A program made the position numbers and the translations under genes. Below, piece after piece: positions 53,258 to 61,870 of a stretch of 64,000 bases of DNA; the first letter of the stretch is position 1; every line of letters begins with the position of its first letter. The notes beneath the pieces are model-generated. The model was not told the origin of the DNA. It did not search any database and saw only the letters and a program-made list of their open reading frames with translations. The stretch comes from Planctomycetota bacterium (GTDB lineage Bacteria > Planctomycetota > MHYJ01 > WSZJ01 > JACPWG01): NCBI GenBank assembly GCA_016197205.1, contig JACPWG010000034.1:62001-126000 (forward strand), in the 5' to 3' direction.

Positions 53258-55174
53258 CTATTCCTCCAGCGTGCTCGTGTCCCCCTCCGCCTGCCCCAGC
53301 TCGCGCGCCTTCAGCAGCCGGCGCATGATCTTCCCGCTCCGCGTCTTCGGCAGCGCCGGCAGAAACGCGATCTCCTCCGGCTTCGCGATCGGGCCGAGGT
53401 GATGCGCGACGTGCGCCCGCAGTTCCTCGACGAGCGCGTCCGAGGCCGCGTGCCCCGGCCGAAGGACCACGAAGGCCTTGATCGCGTGCCCCTTCACCTC
53501 GTGCGGCTTCCCGATCACCGCCGACTCCGCGACCGCGGGGTGCGTGATGAGCGCGCTCTCCACCTCCGCCGTCCCGAGCCGATACCCGGACACCTTGATC
53601 ACGTCGTCCATCCGCCCGATGACCCAGATGTACCCGTCCGCGTCGCGACGCGCCGAGTCGCCGGTCGTGTACACGCCCGGCACCTTGTTCCAGTAGAGTT
53701 GGGTGTACCGCTCCGGATCCTTGTAGATCGTCCGCATCATCGCCGGCCACGGCCTCTTCAGCACGAGGAAGCCGTCGGTGTTCGCCGGCACCGGGTTCCC
53801 CTTTTCGTCCACCACGTCCGCCTCCACCCCCGGAAACGGACGCGTCGCGCTCCCCGGCTTGAGCGCCACGCACGGCAGCGGCGTGATCATGATCATCCCC
53901 GTCTCCGTCTGCCACCACGTGTCCATGATCGGGCAGCGACCGCGCCCGATCACCCGGTGATACCACCGCCACGCCTCCGGATTGATCGGCTCCCCCACCG
54001 ACCCCAAGAGCCGCAGGCTCGACAGATCGTGCTTCCCCGGCCACGCCTCGCCGAAGCGCATCAGGCCGCGGATCGCGGTCGGCGCGGTGTAGAGCACGCT
54101 GATGCCGTAGCGTTCGATCATCGACCACCAGCGGTTCGGGTACGGAAACGTCGGCGCCCCTTCGTAGATGAAGCTCGTCGCCCCGTTCAAGAGCGGGCCG
54201 TACACGATGTAGCTGTGCCCGGTGATCCAGCCCGGATCGGCCGCGCACCACCACGTGTCCGTGTCCTTCAGATCGAAGATCCACTTCAGCGTAATGTAGG
54301 TGCCCACCATGTAGCCGCCGTGCGTGTGCAGGATACCCTTCGGCTTCCCCGTCGTCCCCGACGTGTACAGCATGAAGAGCGGATCCTCGGCGTCCGTCTG
54401 CTCGGTCTCGCAGCGCGGCGAGGCGATCGGCAGGCTCATGAGATCGTGATACCACAGATCCCGGCCCGCCTCCATCGGCACGGGCTGACCGGTGCGGCGG
54501 ACGACGATCTCGATCTCCACGCACGGCGCCTTCTGCACCGCCTCGTCCGCGATCTCCTTCAGCTTGATCACTTTCCCGTTCATGTACCCGCCGTCCGCGG
54601 TGATCAGCACCTTCGACTCCGCGTCCAGGATCCGGTCCCGCAGCGCCTCGACGCTGAACCCGCCGTACACGACGCTGTGCGGCGCGCCGATCTTCGCGCA
54701 GGCGAGCATCGCGATCGGCAGCTCGGGAATCCGCGGCAGGTAGATCGTGACCCGGTCACCTTTTTTTACGCCCATGCTGCGGAGGACCGAAGCGAACCGG
54801 TTCACTTCTCGCGACAGCTCGTAGTAGCTGAACGTCCGGGACTCGCCGCTCTCCCCTTCCCAGATCAGCGCGAGCTTGTTCCGCCGCCAAGTCTTGAGGT
54901 GCCGGTCGAGGGCGTTGTGGACGATGTTGGCCTTCGCGCCCACGAACCACTTCGCGAAGGGATAGTTCCATTCGTGGACCTTGTCCCAGGGCTTGTACCA
55001 CTCCAGTTCCTTCGCGATGTCCGACCAGAAGCCCTCCGGGTCCTCGAGCGAGCGCTTGTAGACCTTGTCGTAGTCCTTGACCCAGGCATGCTGGAGCACC
55101 TCGGCGGACGGGCGGAACCATTCGGGTGCGGCGGGGGCGGTCGCGGGGACGGACTCGGCGTTCGGCGAGGACAT
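53258..55174 (-). CDS. acs: Acetyl-CoA synthetase
   Basis: A 638-residue AMP-forming acetate-CoA ligase of typical length. It converts acetate, ATP and CoA to acetyl-CoA. Visible family motifs: [18 protein letters not shown], the P-loop-like [49 protein letters not shown], and the C-terminal [11 protein letters not shown] with the catalytic and acylation-sensitive Lys615. The ATG at 55174 has AAGGAG 6 nt upstream. A promoter-like pair lies at 55243-55271. A T7 run at 54761-54767 (A7 on the sense strand) encodes Lys-Lys. Confidence 0.96.
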   Translation of the reverse strand: MSSPNAESVPATAPAAPEWFRPSAEVLQHAWVKDYDKVYKRSLEDPEGFWSDIAKELEWYKPWDKVHEWNYPFAKWFVGAKANIVHNALDRHLKTWRRNKLALIWEGESGESRTFSYYELSREVNRFASVLRSMGVKKGDRVTIYLPRIPELPIAMLACAKIGAPHSVVYGGFSVEALRDRILDAESKVLITADGGYMNGKVIKLKEIADEAVQKAPCVEIEIVVRRTGQPVPMEAGRDLWYHDLMSLPIASPRCETEQTDAEDPLFMLYTSGTTGKPKGILHTHGGYMVGTYITLKWIFDLKDTDTWWCAADPGWITGHSYIVYGPLLNGATSFIYEGAPTFPYPNRWWSMIERYGISVLYTAPTAIRGLMRFGEAWPGKHDLSSLRLLGSVGEPINPEAWRWYHRVIGRGRCPIMDTWWQTETGMIMITPLPCVALKPGSATRPFPGVEADVVDEKGNPVPANTDGFLVLKRPWPAMMRTIYKDPERYTQLYWNKVPGVYTTGDSARRDADGYIWVIGRMDDVIKVSGYRLGTAEVESALITHPAVAESAVIGKPHEVKGHAIKAFVVLRPGHAASDALVEELRAHVAHHLGPIAKPEEIAFLPALPKTRSGKIMRRLLKARELGQAEGDTSTLEE

Positions 55175-55242
55175 GCATCGCTCCTTGCTGGGGAGGCCGA
55201 GGGATCGGACGAGCGCTGCGCGCGGGCGATTTCGGGGGGCGT

Positions 55243-55271
55243 ATTCTACCGATGGGCCCGACGAAGATCAA
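55243..55271 (-). promoter_or_regulatory. Sigma70-like promoter for acs
   Basis: On the minus strand TTGATC (55266-55271) and TAGAAT (55243-55248) are separated by 17 bp, about 70 bp upstream of the acs ATG. Confidence 0.55.
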
Positions 55272-55339
55272 TCCCTTGACATCCGGTCGCCGCCGGCTAG
55301 AGTGGACGCGGCCGGGACCCACGCGTGGAGGAGCGCAGC

Positions 55340-56035
55340 ATGGCCACGACGACGCCGAGGAAGACAGCCGGGCGGACGGGGCGGACGAGGCGGGAGACGA
55401 AGGAGGCGCGGGCGGCGCGGGCGGGTCGCATCCTCGATGCGCTCCGAAGGGCGTACCCGGATGCGCGCTGCAGCCTCGACTACACGGACCCCCTCGAGCT
55501 GCTGGTGGCGACCGTCCTGTCCGCGCAATGCACCGACGAGCGCGTGAACCTGGTCACGCCGGCCCTCTTCCGGCGCTATCGCACCGCCGAGGATTACGCG
55601 CGCGCCCCGCTGCCGGAGCTGGAGGCCGCGATCCGAAGCACGGGGTTCTTCCACAACAAGGCCAAGAGCATCCAGGGGGCCGGCCGGCGCATCGCGGAGG
55701 CTTTCGGCGGGCGCGTCCCGGAGCGGATGGAGGACCTGGTGACGCTGCCGGGCGTGGGACGGAAAACCGCGAACGTCATCCTGGGAAACGCCTACGACAC
55801 CGCGGTCGGCGTGGTCGTGGACACCCACGTTCACCGGCTGTCGCGGCTCTTGAAGCTGACCGCTGCGAACACGCCGGAGAAGATCGAGCAGGACTTGATC
55901 GCGCTCTTCCCCAGGGAGGAGTGGATCCGCCTCTCGCATCGCCTGATCCTGCACGGTCGACGCGTCTGCAAGGCGCGGAAACCGCTCTGCGCGGAGTGCG
56001 TGCTGCGGACGGATTGTCCGTCGGCGAACTGCTGA
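55340..56035 (+). CDS. nth: Endonuclease III
   Basis: A 231-residue DNA glycosylase/AP lyase for oxidised pyrimidines. The helix-hairpin-helix [10 protein letters not shown] contains the catalytic Lys142, VVDTHVHRL the Asp161, and the 4Fe-4S loop has Cys210, Cys217, Cys220 and Cys226 with the canonical C-x6-C-x2-C-x5-C spacing. [11 protein letters not shown] is the usual N-terminal family motif. ATG at 55340 follows GGAGG by 8 nt; the GTG at 55325 overlaps that site. The N-terminus carries a short Arg/Lys/Ala-rich extension. Confidence 0.96.
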   Translation: MATTTPRKTAGRTGRTRRETKEARAARAGRILDALRRAYPDARCSLDYTDPLELLVATVLSAQCTDERVNLVTPALFRRYRTAEDYARAPLPELEAAIRSTGFFHNKAKSIQGAGRRIAEAFGGRVPERMEDLVTLPGVGRKTANVILGNAYDTAVGVVVDTHVHRLSRLLKLTAANTPEKIEQDLIALFPREEWIRLSHRLILHGRRVCKARKPLCAECVLRTDCPSANC

Positions 56036-56272
56036 CGACCCGCAGGGAGCTCGTGGCCCGCTCAGCGCCCGCGCAAAAATAACTGCGCAGATTCGGACCT
56101 CGAGGTTCCTGGGGGCGCGGCCCGCTGGGCCGCGCGGCGCGGGCCGGCTCATTTACAAAAATGTAAAAAATATCATTTTAATTCCAAATTTGATCCTTTA
56201 GGATCTAAAGGGTGATCCTTTGGGTAGAGTTTTTTTGTGGAACTGATTTATAAAATATTTAATCTAAATGAC
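56036..56272. other. Convergent gap with a strong hairpin and a 130-bp A/T-rich island
   Basis: GCGCGGCCC (56115-56123) and GGGCCGCGC (56127-56135) form a 9-bp stem with a GCT loop. Directly after it, 56151-56280 has 99 A/T of 130 bases, an outlier in this genome. Inside are TTTACA/TGTAAA arms around AAAA (56152-56167), GATCC/GGATC arms (56192-56205), a repeated GATCCTTT, AAAGG/CCTTT arms and a T7 run at 56230. The island includes the last codons of the minus-strand fusion gene. Bidirectional termination is the simplest reading. Confidence 0.75.
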
Positions 56273-59200
56273 TTAAATACAGGTCCGCTCCGCGCACAGG
56301 TCCTCGTAAATCCGGTTCGCCTTCTTCCGACGCCGCACGGCGTCCCCCGCATCCAGCGCCTTTTCCACGAAGCCCAGGATCGCGGCCATTCGGCCGGTCC
56401 GCGCCTGCCCCGCGGCCAGCCGCTTCCGCACCGCCTCCATCCCGCGCTCGAGATTCGCCAGCACGAGGTCGAGCTGCGGCGCGACCCCCTCGCGTTCGCC
56501 CAGCGGGGACCGACGCACGGCGTCCACGGTCGCCCGCACGTGTTCCTCGCAGAGCACGCCGTATTCCTGGAACGCGACCAGCGCGCGGAGCCCCTCCTCC
56601 GCCTCGCGGGGATTCGCCCCGGCGAGCCGCGCGCACAGGCGATGACACGCGTCCCACGCGAGCCACCGATACACGAAATCCAAGCCCGTGCCCTTGATGT
56701 TCTGGATGCCCATGACGCGGTTGCGAAACCCCGGCGGGGTCTCCTCGCAGATCCGGTCGATGATCTGGTCGCCGGTCGCGTAGTAGTCCTCCACGATGAC
56801 GAATTTCGCAAAGAACTGCTTGCGCAGAAATTCGCGCACCTGCCCGTCCAGCTCCGCGCGGGCCGGTCGCTCCGCCTGCGCCACCCGGGCCGTGAGCGCC
56901 TCCAGCTCACGCAACGCCTCCAGGCCGCTCACGGCATGGGCATGGATCAAAGCGATGAAGCTCGCCTCCGCCCCCAGGGCGGCCAGCCGCTCGCGGAGCG
57001 CGTTCGGCTCCGACCAGAGCTCGGCGAGCGCCTCGGCTGCGTCCCCCGCCCCCGGCGCGGGGCTTTCCCCCGCCGACCCCGGCGCATCGACCGCTCGCCT
57101 CGTCGACGCGGGAAGCGCCGCGGCAACCATCACGCGGAGCCGCGCCCTCAGGGTGCCGTCCCCCAGGGGCAGCCGAAACCGGCGCGCGAGGTCGCGCAGG
57201 ATCGTCGACGCGCGCGCGTTGTCGGCCACGTCCCGCTCCGGCCAGAGCGACACGGTGGCCGCGTACGCGGCCCACGACTCCCGCACGTAGCCCATGAGCC
57301 CGGTCAGGTTCCCTCCGATCAGCACGTGTCGATCGGCCAGGCAGTCGTTGACGAGGACCCCTGCGAACACCTGCGATCTCGGGATCCGGTCCGCACGATT
57401 GTTCACGACCGTCGTCAACCACACGCCGGGCTCCGCCTCGGGGTCCTGCGCGTCGAAACCGAGCCGCAGCCAGTTCGAGACGCACCCGTGCCGTTCGTTC
57501 GCCGACATCCCGTTCGAGAACTCCAGCCGCCGCGTCCGCAGCGGCGCGGCCGGGGTCGTCTTGAGCACGCCCAGATCGGGCACCACGCGGTCCGCCATTT
57601 CCTTCAGCGCGAAGTCCCTCTCCACGCCCAGCTCGCCGGCGACCGCGAGCACCAGGGCCAGGTTGTAGGGATGCTCTTCATACGGGAAGCGGGCGAGCAC
57701 GTCCGGGGTCAGGAGTCCCGCTTCCAGCCAGCCCACGGCACCGAGCGACGTCCCCACCTCCGCGGCCCGCTTCCGCAGGATCGGCAGCATCAGCTCCTCG
57801 CTCGTGATCGCCCGCGAGGCCGGGGGGATGAACCTGGCGATGACCTCCGGGATGTTGACGCCGGCGGGCCCCTGGATGTCCTCGTGGTCCGGATAGGTGT
57901 TCGTGATCGTCGAGAGATCGTCGTGCATCCAGTGGTGCTGGAGCGCGTGGACGTAGGAGGGCATGAGCGCCATGCATTCCCACAGGAACACGTCCACCCC
58001 GAGGCGGGCGGCGAGGCGCACCACGTCCCGTTGTTCCCAGATCGTGGCCTTGTCGTACGGCCGGAACAGGAACATCTCCCGGGTCTGCAGGAAGGCATGC
58101 GCGTGGAGGAACATCGCCTCGCAGCCGGTGGTCTTCGAAAAAACGGCGTACCCGAGCGCGTTGAGCAGTGCGCCCTTCAGCCGTTCCGTCCCCGACTTGC
58201 CGCGCGTCCCCCACCCCCCGAGGACGAGCGGGAGCCGCGCCCGCGCCCGGAAATGCGTCCAGTTCGAGTAGAGGTGGCTCGCGAAAAACAAACCAAGAGC
58301 GGCGGCGACGAAGGCCGCGAGCTCGCCGAGGGAGTTCTGGTAGACCGAGACGAAGTACTCCTGCAGCCGGGACCAGAGCGTCGGATCGAAAAACGAAACG
58401 AGTGTCGCGGGAAAAAACCGGCGCACGGACGGGTCCGCGCCGTCCCCCTCGTCCACGCGGCCGTCCGCGGCGCCCGCTGCCGAGGCGGAGCCCTCCGGCG
58501 CGGCCGCCGCGTCCCGCGCGGGTCCGGCATGCGGCGCATACCGGATCCGGAAGCCCAGGGCCGTCAGCGCCTCCGCGTAGGCGGACGGCCGGGAGAGGTC
58601 CCCTTCCCGCCAGTTCCGCAGCCGGGCGAAGCGCGGGAATTCCCAGGTGAGCCGCGCGTAGGCGCGGACCTTTCCGAGCAGGGTCGGGGGCGGCGAAACC
58701 TCCGTCACGCCTTCGCTCGTCCAGAAGCGCACCGACGAGCCGGCCAGCGCGGGATCGAGGCTCGACACGAAATCGTCCGGGAGCGGCAGGTAGGGCCGCC
58801 AGCCGCCTTCGCTCGGGAGAAAGAGCGGTTCGCCCGGAACTTTGGTTTGTGCGAGTTCGCATAGGATGTTGGAGGGCGCGCGCAGCTCCGCGTAGCAGAT
58901 CCTCCCCACCGTGTGGCGGAAGGCCTGGCGCTTGTCCGGCGAGGGGTTGCGCAGCTCGTGGACGAAGCGCCAGCCTCGGAAGCCGAAGACGTGGCCGCGC
59001 GTCGCGTACGTGACGCCCCGGCGGACCTGCAGGTCGTAGCCGTAGTCGTCCTGGGCAAGCAGCGCGAGCACGCGGCCTACCCGTTCGCCGTCCCGGCCGC
59101 TCGGGTCGTCCAGGAGCCCGGCGGGCAGCGCCCGGGTCGTCCCCGGTGGGATGGCGCGGAGCGCCGGCGCCAGGCGATCGCGGAGCGCTCGGGCCTCCGG

Positions 59201-60574
59201 GTTCGCGGCGCACAAGATCCGCTCCCGGGCCGCCGCGGCCCAGCGACGCGCCGACAGGCAAGGACTCGACCGATGGACGCGCGCGAGCGCCGCCGGGACC
59301 TGCTCACGCCAGGCCGGCAGGTCGGGATGCGATGACCCCTCGAGCAGGAGCATTTCCTCGGTCGCGACCTGGAGCACCACGCGCAGGACAAAGGCGTCCT
59401 GCTCTTTTTCCAATGCGCCGGTCACGAGGGCCAAGAGGTCGGGCCGCAGCTCGGCGCGCCCCCTGCACGCGGCCGCCTCGAGGAGCGCCGCCGCCCGGAC
59501 GGCCGGGACCGCGTCCTCCCGCGCCAGTCGCGCTAGGCACGCACGCGCCGTCTCGGTCGGGGCGCGACTCGCCGCCTGCGCCGCGGCCTGTCGTACGAAA
59601 GGGCTCGGGTCGGCGGCGGCGATCCGCAGGAGGTCCGCCAACCCCGGCATCGCCGCCGGCGCGTCCGCGAGCAGCCGGACGGCGCGAGCCCTCACGAACA
59701 GGTCCTCCCCCGCGACGGGGTCGGTCAATCGACGCCGCACGACCTTCTCGAAGGACTCGGGCGACACCAGACGCAGCAGCGCGATCCCCTCGCACTGGAT
59801 CCAGACCGGCTGCCGGCGATCGAGGGCAAAGCGGTGGACCCGCTCCAGCACGCCCCCACCGAGCGCGCGCTCGCGCAGCTCGGTCGGGAGCGCGCCCAGC
59901 GCGACGGCCAGGCAGCGCAGAGCGGCGGTCCTCACGCGCGGGTCGCCATCGTAGGAGAGGTACGGGTGAATCGCCTCTTCGAGGTCGAGCCTCAGCCAGA
60001 GCGTTTGCGGATCCGCGGCAGCCGCCCTCCCCTTTCCGGCCGCCTCGGCCCCTGCCGCGGGCTGCTTCGCCGCCTCCGGCGCGCCGGTCTTGCCCGCCGT
60101 CTCCAGGCAGAGCGCCGAGAGCCGCCCCATCCGCTCGAGGCGGAAGGAGAGCCTCCGCTCCGTCGCCGCCTGCCGTCGCGCATACCGGTCCGTCACCGCG
60201 TCCGCGCCGAACCATCGTCGGAACGCGCGGCGGTCCCCCCGGAGCTGCGCGGGGGACGCGCCGAGCTCGCGCGCATAGTCCAGGATCCGCTGCCGCCGCT
60301 CCGCTTCGTTCGCCGCGCGCAGGAAGCCGGCCTGGAAATCCGCCTGCGCCCGCCTCAGCCCGCCCAGCCTCCGCACCTCCTCGTCGGCCGTGCGGCGCAA
60401 GAAGGTCACGCACCCCAACGCTCGCCAGACTTCCCCTTGTCCCTCCGGGGCCGTGGCCTTCTTGCTCGCCGACCGGAATTCCTCCTCGAGCGCGTCGAGC
60501 AAGCCCCGGTTGAGTTTCAGCTCGTAGCCGTTGAGCCCGGTCTCCAGCAGCACCCGGGCGGGTGTGGACGCCAT
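56273..60574 (-). CDS. HEAT-repeat protein fused to a PgsB/CapB-type Mur-ligase domain
   Basis: A 1433-residue fusion. Residues about 1-480 are helical with HEAT-like units (DPRVRTAALRCLAVALGALP, DPSPFVRQAAAQAASRAP). A middle region of unknown fold (about 500-720) precedes a transmembrane helix near 748-768. The C-terminal part matches poly-gamma-glutamate synthase PgsB/CapB: P-loop GGWGTRGKSGTERL (Lys793), FSKTTGCEAMFLHA, ECMALMPSYVHALQHHWM, NTYPDHEDIQGP, and VVNNRADRIPRSQVF. The family forms amide bonds on glutamate chains or related substrates using ATP. The usual partners PgsC and PgsA are absent from the window. The ATG at 60574 is the last good start before the helical region; GGGGAGA is about 14 nt upstream. 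The 3' end lies in the A/T-rich island. Confidence 0.85.
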   Translation of the reverse strand: MASTPARVLLETGLNGYELKLNRGLLDALEEEFRSASKKATAPEGQGEVWRALGCVTFLRRTADEEVRRLGGLRRAQADFQAGFLRAANEAERRQRILDYARELGASPAQLRGDRRAFRRWFGADAVTDRYARRQAATERRLSFRLERMGRLSALCLETAGKTGAPEAAKQPAAGAEAAGKGRAAAADPQTLWLRLDLEEAIHPYLSYDGDPRVRTAALRCLAVALGALPTELRERALGGGVLERVHRFALDRRQPVWIQCEGIALLRLVSPESFEKVVRRRLTDPVAGEDLFVRARAVRLLADAPAAMPGLADLLRIAAADPSPFVRQAAAQAASRAPTETARACLARLAREDAVPAVRAAALLEAAACRGRAELRPDLLALVTGALEKEQDAFVLRVVLQVATEEMLLLEGSSHPDLPAWREQVPAALARVHRSSPCLSARRWAAAARERILCAANPEARALRDRLAPALRAIPPGTTRALPAGLLDDPSGRDGERVGRVLALLAQDDYGYDLQVRRGVTYATRGHVFGFRGWRFVHELRNPSPDKRQAFRHTVGRICYAELRAPSNILCELAQTKVPGEPLFLPSEGGWRPYLPLPDDFVSSLDPALAGSSVRFWTSEGVTEVSPPPTLLGKVRAYARLTWEFPRFARLRNWREGDLSRPSAYAEALTALGFRIRYAPHAGPARDAAAAPEGSASAAGAADGRVDEGDGADPSVRRFFPATLVSFFDPTLWSRLQEYFVSVYQNSLGELAAFVAAALGLFFASHLYSNWTHFRARARLPLVLGGWGTRGKSGTERLKGALLNALGYAVFSKTTGCEAMFLHAHAFLQTREMFLFRPYDKATIWEQRDVVRLAARLGVDVFLWECMALMPSYVHALQHHWMHDDLSTITNTYPDHEDIQGPAGVNIPEVIARFIPPASRAITSEELMLPILRKRAAEVGTSLGAVGWLEAGLLTPDVLARFPYEEHPYNLALVLAVAGELGVERDFALKEMADRVVPDLGVLKTTPAAPLRTRRLEFSNGMSANERHGCVSNWLRLGFDAQDPEAEPGVWLTTVVNNRADRIPRSQVFAGVLVNDCLADRHVLIGGNLTGLMGYVRESWAAYAATVSLWPERDVADNARASTILRDLARRFRLPLGDGTLRARLRVMVAAALPASTRRAVDAPGSAGESPAPGAGDAAEALAELWSEPNALRERLAALGAEASFIALIHAHAVSGLEALRELEALTARVAQAERPARAELDGQVREFLRKQFFAKFVIVEDYYATGDQIIDRICEETPPGFRNRVMGIQNIKGTGLDFVYRWLAWDACHRLCARLAGANPREAEEGLRALVAFQEYGVLCEEHVRATVDAVRRSPLGEREGVAPQLDLVLANLERGMEAVRKRLAAGQARTGRMAAILGFVEKALDAGDAVRRRKKANRIYEDLCAERTCI

Positions 60575-60942
60575 GAGTCGCTTGGTCTCCCCGTCGCATG
60601 AAAAACCGCGCTTCCCTCCGCGTGGCCTTGTACAGCGTCCACACGTCTCCGTCAAGTTCTCGGTGGTCGAGAGCCCGTCTCGGTCCCGGCGCCGGACGCG
60701 TGCCGTGGAGAGGCCGATATCGGCCCGGTTGTCCTTGGGCCACGCAGCCATTGCCGCGCAGGAGCCGTGCTCTCCGCGGCTGGAAGCGAGTTCGGGCAGG
60801 GTTCAAACCGACCGAAAAACGGGGGACACGATCCTGAATCCCCAGGAACGTCCCCGGCTGCGCGTAAGCCCTTTCCTGAATTCTGGTCATTTCCCCGATT
60901 TGCTACCCTCGAGCGGGCGAAGGGTGTGACCCCGGTTTGAAG

Positions 60943-61129
60943 GCATGGTTCAAATCTGACAGCGTGTGGGTAACACGCTTTCGTGTCCGGACGTAGGGGC
61001 GGGCCTTGTGCCCGCCCTGTTGGCGACACCGCGCACTCCAACAACTTGCAGCGGGTCGTGGGCGCCCACAAGGGGCGCCCCTACGGCAGGCGGCCGACGG
61101 CAGGCTGTACCCCACGTTTGAACCATGCC
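60943..61129. repeat. 187-bp composite palindromic repeat, copy 2
   Basis: Differs from 28771-28956 by about a dozen substitutions and single-base indels, mostly at the ends and in the hairpin loops. It keeps the outer GTAGGGGCG/CGCCCCTAC arms. Confidence 0.9.
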
Positions 61130-61560
61130 GGTTTGAACCATGCCCAAATTCGACTCGCGAAGGGCTTACCCCGAGGCGAAGCACCGTTTTCCCGCGGAAC
61201 GGCCGCGTCGCGACCTCCTGCGACGTCTGGGGAAGGCCATCGACCGGGAGTGAACCACCTCGCGCAGCACCCGCAGGCGCGCTTCCGGCGCCTCTGGAAC
61301 TCGTGCTGGCGGCACGGCGGCGCTGAGGCCGGCCACCCGCCGCCCCCCTCGACCCGCCGCCGGGTCCGCACTCGTTCTTCTCGCCCTCGCGCGGAGCCGC
61401 CCCGACGTCCCTCCCGAGCGCCTCGCCGAGTCGTGACTCGTCAAGTCAGGACTCGGCGAGCCCCGGCCCCGTCCGGGCCCTGGCGCAAGGCTGCGGCAAG
61501 TTCTCGCCGCGCGGGAACGGCGCCGCTGTGCCCCGACGGCAAACGGCCGATTGCGACCCG

Positions 61561-61706
61561 GTTCGTAGTTTCGCCTCCAGGCGGAGTGACTGGCCGTCGG
61601 CTGGATCGAGGGCGCCGTCTCGTGCCGGTCCACATCGCCTGCTCCTGCAGGGGCGCGGTCCGACTTGCCGCCTTCACCCCCAGGATCGACCTTGAAGACC
61701 CACGAG
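61561..61706. repeat. About 146-bp dispersed repeat, copy 2
   Basis: Aligns with 29261-29408. The left palindrome is diverged (TTTCGCCTCCAGGCGG instead of TTCCGCCTTCAGGCGG), so this copy no longer has a perfect terminal arm. Confidence 0.8.
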
Positions 61707-61870
61707 GCGTAGCGGGCGCGAACTCGGACGACGGCTTGGCGTCGCCCCCGAGGGCGGGCGCAACGGAGAGTCTGGCAGCGCAAGGTCCGGCGCGTCCAGC
61801 AGCGGCTCCCGCCAGTCCCGCCCCCACCGCCCCCACCGCCTCCAGAGGCGATCCAGCCGGCATCAGGCCC

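Larger units (their letters stand above)
60575..61870. other. Gene-free, repeat-filled interval
   Basis: A 1296-bp interval without a credible gene. It holds the second copy of the composite palindrome (60943-61129) and of the 148-bp repeat (61561-61706), in the same order and orientation as at 28771-29408. Between them, 61130-61560, nothing was recognised. Confidence 0.8.

Noticed and set aside
60943..60970. GGTTCAAATC, which resembles a tRNA T-arm.
   Set aside because: No acceptor, D or anticodon stem can be formed around it, and the sequence belongs to the composite palindromic repeat.
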